From Zoroaster sp. YZ-2022 (taxonomy: Eukaryota > Echinodermata > Asteroidea > Forcipulatida > Zoroasteridae): DNA of 64,000 nt. The stretch is taken from NCBI GenBank assembly GCA_029582265.1, contig CM055835.1:7431500-7495499 (forward strand). The letters run 5' to 3'. The notes under the pieces were generated by a model. That model saw only the letters and a program-made list of their open reading frames with translations, was not told the origin of the DNA and did not search any database. A program made the translations under genes and the position numbers. The first letter of the stretch is position 1; every line of letters starts with the position of its first letter. Shown here piece by piece: positions 12,180 through 23,400 of this stretch.

Positions 12180-12762
12180 TTTGAAGTTTCAACCAATTAC
12201 GTTTGCTTTTATATAAAATGTATTTATCTATAATCTGATTATTTTTCTCAACATGGAATAAATTGAAGATCGTCAAAGCGAAATGTTAGCCGCACCCCTG
12301 ACTGTTTCCCGTCACTTGGAAAAGGTGAATAAGTGTTTTTGAAAGACGAATAACCTGTCTATCTATATATATGTTCAAATCTACTGCAGTAATTCAATAA
12401 CATGTTAAAAAGGTGACTTTTTCTAAAACCGAAATTTTCGTAAATAAATGTAAATTTTTTTATCAAAAAATCTCTCAAAATAAAATGGTATTGCCTCGAT
12501 GGGTTCCACTCGATGGGTTTAATAATATCAACTCAAATATTTTTTTAAAGAAAGGTTCAGATGTAACATAATTTATAAAATTGACACTCACAGCTCATTA
12601 TATATGCAAATAGTGTGAGCGCGTGCCATGCATATTTGCATGCAATTAAACGGAAGCACTTTTCAGAAGTTGAGCACTGACTGCCCTCGATCATAATAAA
12701 CTAATGCTGACATCACTGTAAACAGCCGTCGGTAGTTAAGTTGTGTAAATAATAACTAACGC
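12180..12762. other. AT-rich upstream region of the CM1 gene
   Basis: No gene is visible. The sequence lies directly upstream of the proposed first exon and could include promoter elements, but I cannot point to a TATA box or defined site. Confidence 0.4.
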
Positions 12763-12784
12763 ACGTACGTACGTACGTACGTAA
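12763..12784. repeat. (ACGT)n microsatellite
   Basis: Five tandem ACGT units, a self-complementary, CpG-containing microsatellite about 120 bp upstream of the proposed start codon. Confidence 0.9.
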
Positions 12785-12905
12785 GTAACTCGATCAATCT
12801 GTATATTCCCATGATCCTTAGCTATTTGCCAACATGGCGGGGTTACAAACCGCCGGAAAATGGATTTATTTTAGCTGAAACGCTTGATTTTATTATTGGA
12901 TCAAC
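12785..12905 (+). promoter_or_regulatory. 5' leader of the CM1 gene with short upstream ORF
   Basis: The leader contains AACATGGCGGG at 12831, which resembles the YY1-type ATGGCGG element found near many animal start sites. Its ATG (12834) opens a 14-codon ORF that ends at TGA (12876-12878), upstream of the main ATG at 12906. This is an inference: the transcription start is not visible from sequence. Confidence 0.35.
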
Positions 12906-12958
12906 ATGGATTCCATGATCGGGGATGACCCTACATTGCCAGTCAACTTCGAGGAGAG
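12906..12958 (+). CDS. CDK5RAP2: CM1 gene exon 1 (residues 1-17)
   Basis: ATG in the context TCAACATGG opens MDSMIGDDPTLPVNFEE and ends AG|GTGAAG in phase 2. Human CDK5RAP2 also begins with a short acidic stretch of the same length and character. The phase fits exon 2 exactly (AG plus T gives Ser). This is the least certain exon because it lies 8 kb upstream of exon 2. An internal ATG in exon 2 (21033) is the alternative start. Confidence 0.7.
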
Positions 12959-14387
12959 GTGAAGCAAAATTATTGACATGTTTTAGTTTTATATAACATT
13001 AACAATAAATATTTTTCGACCCATTCCAAAGAATGTGAATGTGATGAATGAATGAATGCATGCCAGTCAACTCGCCCCTCACAAACTCGCCCCTCACAAA
13101 TTCGCCCCTCACAAATTCGCCCCTCACAAACTCGCCCCTCACAAACTCGTCCCTCACAAACTCGCCCCTCACAAACTCGCCCCTCACAAACTCGCCCCTC
13201 ACAAACTCGCCCCTCACAAACTCGCCCCCGCTGGTACAAACTCGCCCCCTAACAAACTCCCCCCTCACAACCTCCCCCCTCACAACCCACAAACTCCTCC
13301 CTCACAAAGTGCCCCCTGACAAACTCGCCCCCTGTAATTTTTTTGACGCATCTCACGCTAGTATTGAGACTGGTTTAACTTAATAAGAGAACAAATAAAA
13401 CATTATTATGAAGGCAGGATGTACGGGGACATAGGCCTAACTATTTTAATGAATTATTAGGTACTATTGTCTAGTATTGAGACTGATTTAGTAGAAAGTA
13501 AGAGAGTAAATCAAACATAGGGCCTAATATAATTTCAATAGGCGTTTTATTTAACAAAAATAAATATTAGGCCTACATGAAATAATTCAACAGTTATAAG
13601 AATAAGAATAATAATAATGATAGGGGCCTAATAATAATAATAATAATAATAAAGATTTGTAGCGCACACATCCACCTTGCTGGGTGCTCAAGGTGCGGAA
13701 ACAAAGAAAAAACATGAATACAAACAATATACAATGATGGCATAGAAAAAAATTATGTACCGAGACAATGCAATTACAAATATACATCATCTTTGAAGAA
13801 TTGTGACATATTGTAAGATGAGTTTTAAGCAGCGACTTAAATCTAGTTATACTATGACAAGATTTGAGGTTAGTTGGAAGATGATTCCAGAGTCTCGGAA
13901 AACTAGCTAAATAAAACAGTTACGATTTATACGATGTATACTGTATATGCATTATGTACATACTATGAAAAAATTTACAAAGTTATTTTATTTTTATTAT
14001 TATTTTATTTATTTTTTATTTTACTTATTTATTTTACTCAGCCAGAGATCCTTTTCTTATGCAGCTCCAGAACTCTGGAATCGGCTTCCAACACATATTA
14101 GAAATTCAAATTCTCTGGATCAGTTCAAGAACTCCCTCAAGACTCATCTCTTCAGCTTGTAACTTTATATTGTTTCTTTTATCAATTACCAGATGACAAC
14201 TGCACGCTTGCCAGCGTTGGTCAGCTTATTTGGTTTGTCAGGCACGGGCAAGCGTTTCAGTTGCTATCCGAGTTTCTCATCATATTATGTATTTTTCATG
14301 CCTTATAATTGTATTTACATATTGTGTAGTTATGCATGTACAGCGCTTTGGGGTCTTGTCATAGACGGAATGCGCTTTATAAATGTG

Positions 14388-14430
<43 letters not shown>

Positions 14431-17400
14431 TTATTCTATTTAATTGTAACTGTAAATTATGAATTATTTCTTGTAATATTTATTTTCGTTAAATAAAACG
14501 TCAATTGAAATGATGTTTGATTTACTCTCTTTAGTCTCACTAGCGCCAAGATGAAATAATTTACCACAGAGTTATAAGACGTAAAATTAATAATTGGATT
14601 CATTAAAATAATTATATTCCAGTACATCCTGCCTTTATTATAATAATGTTTTACTCTCTTATATGAACGTTAAATCAGTCTCAACAGAGTGAACTGCGTA
14701 AAAAAATTACAGGGGGGGAGTTTGTAGGGGGCGAGTTTGTAGGGGGTGAGTTTGCCGGGGGACGAGTTTGTAGGGCCAACTTTGTCAGGGGGTGACTTTG
14801 TGAGGGGCGAGTTTGCCAGGGGGTAGTTTGTATCGACAGGGGGTGAGTTTGTATCGACAGGTTGTAAGGGGCGAGCTTGCCAGGTGGCAAGTTGACTGGC
14901 ATCCGAATGAATACGCTGAGCCGTACATGTACACATAGGCTTTAGACTATATTATAGCCCCATTCTAGGCCAATATGCTGGCTGGACTCCCTTCGCCAAA
15001 ATCCTCCAAAACAGGGGGATGGATTTTGATGGATTCAGGGTGGTTAGGGTTAATGTAATAAGCATTATTGGAATTGTCGTGGCTGTGCACATGCACATTT
15101 TGTCATTATTTTTTACTTGTATTTTGTAAAACTAACAATAAAGTTAACTTGCGGTATACATGCAAAATATGAGTATACTTGGCCTTGCGAACAAGGTTGT
15201 GTACAAAGTCAATGGGGGCAAATTTGTATTACGTATTATTGACAACATTATGGAGAATGTTATTTGAAATTGGTTAGGGGGAGAATGTCGAAGCCAACCG
15301 CCCCTTTTTCTCATTCATTATAACCAATAATGTAGTCTTATCTGCTTATCAGTATTAAAGGTGGAGAACATGGATGATGATGGACATATACTTCAAATAT
15401 TCCAGAATATTTGTTAATGAAAAATCAGGCATTTTTGGTATAAAATAACTTCCTCAGTTACTGTTTAAACCGTTTTTCTCAAATTATTTCGAGAATGTGT
15501 CATTTTACAGCATTTGTGCTCACTTCCTCAAATAGAATAACAATGTTCCAATGAAAAATAAAATGTCCATTAGAATAGCAAAAGTTGCCAGTAAAATAGC
15601 AAAAAAACAAACAGCCGATACATCATTAAGTGCATAAATGAATTAATGACAGGGTCAATCATAAATTAATTTTGGAATTCTGAGGATTAATTTGTGAAAT
15701 TGCTCATTAGCCCTCCTACTGTTTGACCATTTGAAACCATTCAAAATTTCCACTTACCAAAATGCCCATTGGTTTTGTACACACCTGGTGATTCATATCC
15801 ATTCAAATGGTTTTGAATGGTTGTTACACTACACCTTGGTGTGTTTCCATAGCCGAATGGATTCAAATGGTGAATGTACTTCACAGTGGCTTATCATTCA
15901 AATGGTTTTAAATGGTGGATACATTACACCTTGGTGTGGTTTCACATAGCCGAAAAACAAAACCTGCATTATGTAGATAAAGTGGACTATCCATCATCTC
16001 AGTACCCTATGGAGTTTTAACACATGGTGGCCAGTGTACAAGTAATTGATCTACCACTTAAAAATGGCACTAGGGTCTTTAGGGTATAGCAGACCTGTCA
16101 TTCAAAACCATTTACTCATGTCACTGGCATAGAGGGTCCATTAATTCACCACTTAGAAGTATCCAAACAAGGTTTTGTATTAGCTGACCTACTGTACCAT
16201 TCCAAACCATTTGGGAATCAATACTGTACACAGTTATTTCACCATTCAAAACCACAAAAGCGAATGGTTTCAAATGGTGGGCCAACTTGTATGAAAAAGG
16301 CACCAGAAGTAGAAGGGTTAGTACTTACATGGGAAAAAAGTTTTTTTCAAATGAAGAACATTGCCAGGAATCAACGGTGAAAAGTTCAAACACTGGCATT
16401 GCATCTTTAAGACTCAATACATGCAAATCTCACATAATATTTATTAACATACAAACAGAATCTGCATACTTACATGTATGTTGTTTCAAAAACTGTCAAT
16501 TCTTCAATTGTCATACATTTGCTGTACATGTATCTGTATGTCACAATTTGCATTTTGTGTATATTGAACACGTGTAATAATAATAATGTGTGGACTTATA
16601 TAGTGCATGTATCCACCAACTGAGTGGTGCTCAAGGCGCATATTATTACCCCTGCTCATAAGGCTCATAAATCATTCCTGAAACCATCTCAGCTCCCTGG
16701 GGAGTATACAGCTCAATTGCTGCCATTACAGTGCATATAGGGCTAATCAACCAACTGTGCCCTCACAGGTACCCGTTTAACCCCTGGGTGGAGAGAAGCA
16801 ATTATGGTAAAGTGTCTTGCTCAAGGACACAAGTGTCACGGCCGGGATTCGAACCCACATTCTGCTGCTAACACCAGAACTTGAGTCCGGTAAGCTAGAC
16901 CGCTTGGCCACGACACTCGGTTTTTATCGTGATACAAAAATGCCACGATACGCATCATAATACAAAACCATTTTTCCCTGTCCGAGTGCCCTCGTAAAAA
17001 AACCATTTTGTGTGTGGCACGATCAAAGCTAGTCAGAATGACTCTCTGTATTCCCGATATTTTATTTCAACAAACAATATTATAGCGCCCTCTATTGACT
17101 TCAATTGTCCAGTGCTATATGATTTTTCAATGTGATAGTCAATTGAGGGAGCTATACTTTTTTGATGAAATAAATACAGGAAATTTGGGGAGTCTTGAAT
17201 GATGATGGGTTTCCCACAGAATAGACTTCATGGTTGACATTTTGGCATGGAAAACCTTCACTGACTTCGGTGGGCTAAATATAAACTAAGAATGATGTGC
17301 ATAATAATCAGTATATTGTGTGTATTATTATGCTGATAAAATTCTGTTAGAATTTGGGACTCATAATTTTTGCTGAGATTTAGTTTACATAAAACCCAAC

Positions 17401-20400
17401 AACGTAACACATTAAAGTTGTTTAAGAAAACAAAAATCTGAACAAACATTAATTTTGTTCATGATTATAAATTCTTCCAAGCCTCTTTTATAGCAGGCCA
17501 TGGCTTTTTACAGGGGAATGGAGAATAAAATAACAACATGAAACTGTGTATAAGTGATATTTTTATTGTGTTTACATCTCTGTACAACATTGGGTAATTC
17601 ACAGCATTACTGGCACTTCTTTTTTAGCATTTTTAGTATTCACAATACATATCGTGATGTGTTGTGTTGTGACGAAGTATCACGATACGTATCGTATCAT
17701 GAAAAAGTGATATCGTTACACTTGTATTACACTTTTGGTAAAATATGTATTATGCATCCATACACTTTTTCAAAATTCATTCCGACATGGAATTTATGTA
17801 TTCCAAAGATGTACATTTTTTTTAATACATGTACTAAAATGCTAGCCCCTCAGACAGAAATATTCCAAGAAAGTACATGTATGCAAATTTGTGATCATTA
17901 ATTTTTTTCAAGAAAACCAATGGATTACACGTGTACACGTACATGTATGTATGTACAAATGTACATATATACATGTACAAATGTACATATATACATGTAC
18001 ATGTACAAATATACATGTACATGTATACATGTACATGTAGGCAAATTAACCCTCTCATGGTTTGACCTTTCAAAACCTTTCAAAATCTGCTTACGGGCCA
18101 AAATGGCTATCAATAATTATGAACCCTTTAAAACCCTCCAGAATTTGTTGCTACTGAACAACCACACCTTTCAATACCCTTTGAAAGGTATTGAAACATT
18201 TCAACACCAGTTTGTTCAGAGAGTTGTTACACCTTTCGAAACCTTTCATAGGTCCCTTTTGTCAGACAGTTTTCTCACCTTTCAAAACCCTTCAGTACAG
18301 CAAACTTGAAAGGTTTTGAAAGGTCTGACAATTCTATGGCAAACTGCACTGTACATAGGAGGGTTAATAATTAACAAATCAATGATATTTCTACCAGCAT
18401 GACCTACTGTACGGTGTAGGCATTTGTACACTGTACATGTATGTACGTGTATACATGTACACAGTATGAATTGTGCATTATGTTGACTTGTCAACATTAC
18501 AGTTCATCCAAGTGACATTTATGGGCCATCATTGTCAAGTCAATAAAGCCAGAAAATGCAGTCAAATATTGACCAAAGGTAAATGAATCAAAATAAAATA
18601 CTGTCAATAATTTATTGCCTTGTTCCCCACACCATAGTACAATGTACATACATGTACATGTACATGTACATCACAAAGTACAGTATCATGTAAACCTGTA
18701 TACATGTACAATAGTCATTAACATCAATCCATGTACATGTATGTACATACGTGTACGTATGCATCTGTTTGGTACATTGTTTAAAACAAAAATAAGGTCT
18801 TCCAGAAATAATGTTTTCCCCCAGAGGCACTGGAGTATATACATGTACATGTACATGTACAAATCCTACATTGTATTAAACATATTGTACATTCAGGACT
18901 CAAATTTAGGGAAAAAATATACATCAGGGCTAACTCAATATTTTTAATAAACTGGGATTTTTTCTACATGATCAGTGCCACAAACAAGAAAAACACATCA
19001 TGGGTATCTGGTATCAGTGAAAGGAAAAGCATTAGACTGTTGGACTATGCTGTACATAGGTCAGTCATAGAGTTCTCTAGGTCTACACTGGACTCAGTCC
19101 AATGAGTATTTCAAACATGAAGACCCCTGTACATTATGGTTACTGTATTTTTGCTCTTACAAACGTTCTTGTTTCCCATTTTGGGAATGTTGAGGTGTTA
19201 CACACAGTGTAAGTCATTATTGTTTTGCCAAAATGGTTGCTTGAAATATAATTATTTTCATGCATATTTTTGTGGACAAATCCATATATATGTTCTTTGA
19301 CATACAACATGAGTCAGGTGATTTTCATGTGGTGATTTTGATTCTGGGAAATTAAAACAATTGAAGATTAGTAAATATTTTCCATTGAAACTGCAGAAAT
19401 CCTAAAATTTAAAAAGGGAATCAAAGTGAATTGCTTGAAATTTGTATTCTTATTATTAAGTGCCCATCTAGATTTTGTTATCAAATTGTTAATATGAAGT
19501 AATTTTATTGGAAAAAAGCGGTAGATAGAAACTAACAAATCCACATGTACATTGTATTTGTTACATAAGAAACATAAACTCAGAGCGTGAGTCAGTAAAT
19601 GTATGACATGATACAAACTTGTGATGGTCTAATTCTGAAAAGACCTGTTTATATCGGCCATTAGTAAAGCGTTCAAATTTGCCAGGAGTCCACTGGCCAA
19701 ATTAGATAAAACGGCGGCAGACTAGTCAAAACTTCTCTCCTAGTAGTTTGGCGAACTAGTAAAAGTTACAAAGACTGCACTGAATCCTAGCTAGTTCTTT
19801 TCACTTTATTACACATTTTATTCCAATGGGAGAACATAATTTTAGCATTTTCAGATGCTACCATTGTGAAATTCAAAGAAGTATTCTCTCATAAACAATG
19901 AATTATGAACATTTGAAAATACTGACAAATGTGAACCATTGTGCGAAACCTTATAAAAAGTACTTTAAAAACATATGTGGACCAGTGAAAATGCATGCGG
20001 ATTAAGTCCAACTTACTGGTTCGGCCGGCTAGTGAAACCCGTGTTTATACATGTGATCATGTTTCAACCAATGAGATTATAAAAATGAAACATTGTACAT
20101 GACTGTCACTTGAACTTCACAGGTACAATTGCCTCCATGGTCTTTGACTTGGCGCCCCTTAAAATGTTCCTAAAGACATTTGCATTTGTTAATTAACCCT
20201 CCTATTATCAGTGTAGTTCTTCACAAAGTGGACCCATACTTCAAAATGTCTCAACTGGGACATATTGTGGTACAGCACTTTCTTATCTAATGATTAATGG
20301 CATAGCCCAAGGCTCTTCAGAGAGATGAGGTAAACTGAAGCAGCCACCTGCTTTGTTTCATTGCAAGGCTAACTTGAAATAAACCAGTGCAGTAAATTGC

Positions 20401-23400
20401 GGTATACACGTACTGTGTGAGGATCAGAACAGTTTGGTTTTTGTCCCATACCCAGGGGCATTTTGGGGTATCCATGTACCATTCTTGTGTACAGTATGCA
20501 ATATTTTGAGGCATGCACACAAAAAGCATTGTGTACTTAGCAGTTCTTTTTTTGCAGCATTTTGGAGACTGCATGTATACAAGGGTTAAAGAAGGAGAAA
20601 ATGCTTTGCCTGCACAAACATGATGTCAGATTGTTCCATAATTTGTATTACTATAAACCCTTACCATGCTCAATGCAATGTATGTACATACATGTATAAT
20701 ACATACATGTACATGTAGTTCTGTTTTATCTTTTTGCAGTGTTCATTGAATATAAGAGCTATTGTTCTTTCTGTTGGATTTTGTTGTAATCAGCAGGCGG
20801 CACGTCATTGTATATGTTGGCAGGTTGCCAGTGAAAGTCCGGAGGGGATAGTTACTTACAATGTAGGATTATGTAGTGAAATCATGCAATTCAGAGTTTT
20901 CAAGATTTGCAAAGACATTGGTTTTTCTTCTTCAAACTGACACATTTTGGTTAAACCTTAAATTAATGGAATATACAGTGCAGTTTAATATTGACAGTTT
21001 GCATGTATTCCACTTATTCCACTAGTGCCAACATGGCTGGACTTCCTGATGTGACTACAGGGCCTGATATTACAGCAGCTAATTTCAGCGAGCATTTCCC
21101 AGATGGCAACATGCCAGGTAAGCACAGAAATTCATTATTTATAATAATGTATAATAATTAATAGCTTCAGATGGCAACTGTGTCATCTGGAAATTATTTT
21201 ACTTGAGCCATCCATTTTTCACTAATTGTATGTTTTTTTGAATGTTTAATTTCTCTCGATTGAATTCTCATGCTGATGGAGTTTATGTTACGTTAACCCT
21301 ACATGTACATGTACAACTACCCCAAGTCCATCAAAATACACCCCATGGTTTTGCCTGATTTTGATGGATTCAGTACTCCACAGTATAGCCCAGTGAATAG
21401 AGCATGTAGCCATGTGTACCAAATCCATCAAACTCCACCGGCTGATTTTGTTGGATTCAGTACTCCACAGTATAGCCCAGCGAATAGAGCATGTAGCCAT
21501 GTGTACCAAATCCATCAAACTCCACCGGCTGCTTTTGTTGGATTCAGTACTCCACAGTATAGCCCAGCGAATAGAACATGTAGCCATGTGTACCAAATCC
21601 ATCAAACTCCACCGGCTGCTTTTGTTGGATTCAGTACTCCACAGTATAGCCCAGCGAATAGAGCATATAGTGTACCAAATTCATCAAACTGTACAGCCAA
21701 GCCATGGATGCTTTGCATTTGCTACTGTACCAATTTTATCCAAGTCCAACAATTGGGGTACATTTTGACTGCATGTAGATATGGATTTTGGAAGATTTGT
21801 GATGGTTCTTACTGTAGCAAAAATGCCTGTAGAGGGAGTTAGGGTTTTAATGGTAAGGAAAGGATTGGATGTATACATGTAATTCAAAACCAAGCTGGTG
21901 ATGGTACCAATCTTCCCTGTAGGAAAACAATGTTGTCTGACGTGCTGAACAATACTTTTAAGAAAACGGTACTGTTTCCCAATTCTACTATGTACATGTA
22001 CATTAGAATAAATGCTAAAAACAAAATCTACATGTAAATTTATGCATTTTTTCCATCATGTCATTAATTAACCCTCCTACACATGGAGGCCACTCCGATC
22101 CACAAAATTCTGCTCTTGAGTAACCTTCAGTACATACATTGTACATGTACAAGCCTGCTGTCCTTTCCAAGTACATGTAATCTTACAAAATCAACTGTGT
22201 GCCACCCAAGGCCACTGTAAATGTTTGAACATATTAGTATGGCCTGCAATGTATCAATGGGAGACCACCTTACCCTGCAATCTCAGTGGTGTGACAGTGC
22301 ACAGAAGGGTAACCATAGGAGGCCACTGGCAACAGCTAATGGCTTGGAGTGGCCTGATGAATGGGTTGTTTCAAAAATTGCACTGATTGTAGGAGGGTTT
22401 TAAAGACACAATACATATGTACATGTATCAAAACCTGTACAGGATGGTTGTTTAAAGATGTATCACCCATGTTATTCACTTCTTTGAGAGCATTTCTGAA
22501 GAAAACAAAATCATCGGAACATTGCTATTTTATATGTATGGTGCTTGAGGAAAGGATAAAAAAGTACTTTACAATGACATGTTTCTCAAAGTAATGTTTT
22601 GGCCTTGGTGCCCCTTAAAAGTGCTCATATATAGGCATTCTGATATTCTAAGGAATGTTTTTTTAATAACTTAATCTAACCCTCCAGGGTATTTTGGCTA
22701 GAAACCCTGCCAGAGCATCAGATTGCATCGTTTGTCAAAGTGACTTGGCTGCCCAGTGCAGCAAGATCCATCTGGTCACAAATCTCAAGGCCGAACTGCT
22801 TCAGAGTCTGTGGTCACCAAATGCAGCAGGATACAACTCTGGCATTGTTCAATGGGACCAGCTCTCAATAGCCTCAGACTTGGTTGCTTATGCACTGGTG
22901 TTGACAGCTGAATGCATCAAAGTGCACCAGACTTTTCCACCTGATGCACTGTGCTGCGTCTGGCAGGGTTAGGGTTAAATTATGGACCCATAAATCTCAG
23001 ATTTTCGGGGGAAAAAAAATTGAAAATCTTCACCCAAAAATCACAATTCCCAAAGGTTAAAAAAAAAATTTAAATTTGACTTTCTGTGCACGCAACGCAT
23101 ATTAGTGTATACATATTCCATTTACCTCAACGTGTAACTCACTTCTCCAGTTTCATACATTAATGTATGTTTTTACACTGATAAATAACATGTTGCAATT
23201 TTGTTTTTCCAGCCATTCAGAAGATAAGCAGTGGCAGAATGTCTCCAATTAGAGCACACACTATGAAGGACTATGAACAGGTGGGTGCATGATGTAATAC
23301 CAGTTGGAAACTAAAACACAATTAAACATAGGCCAGGTCCACAGTAGACCAAAGTGGTCTACAGGCCTGTGGTTTCTCGGGATTTTTCCTGATTTCAGGA

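Larger units (their letters stand above)
13062..14900. mobile_element. Foldback-like element with 15-bp tandem repeats in its ends
   Basis: The left end starts GCCAGTCAACTCGCC and the right end is the complement GGCAAGTTGACTGGC. Inside each end is an array of 15-bp units: about a dozen CTCGCCCCTCACAAA copies on the left (13072-13330) and diverged GGGGGCGAGTTTGTA copies on the right (14710-14880). Further in, sequence around 13361-13430 reappears inverted at 14620-14690 (GGCAGGATGTAC). Long inverted ends made of direct repeats are the hallmark of foldback elements. Two LINE tails lie in the centre. The ORFs over the arrays are repeat shadows. Confidence 0.65.

Noticed and set aside
12970..13383. 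ORFs of NSPLT or RVCEG repeats
   Set aside because: They are produced by the 15-bp array in the foldback-like element; several frames on both strands are open.
17033..17200. MITE around GCGCCCTCTATTGACTTC
   Set aside because: The inverted arms are too diverged and no target duplication was found, so it is mentioned only as a possibility.
17834..18113. ORFs rich in Cys-Thr-Tyr-Met (CTCIYVHLYMYI)
   Set aside because: They are translations of ACATGTAC/TATACATG runs.
21303..21842. 179-codon ORF with repeated YQIHQTPPA peptides
   Set aside because: It follows from the 87-bp tandem units of a TTAA element lying in intron 2. The repeat period is divisible by three.
22694..22972. 92-codon ORF that looks moderately protein-like
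   Set aside because: It lies entirely within a TTAA-type element, has no splice signals in frame, and its composition follows the element's repeated words.
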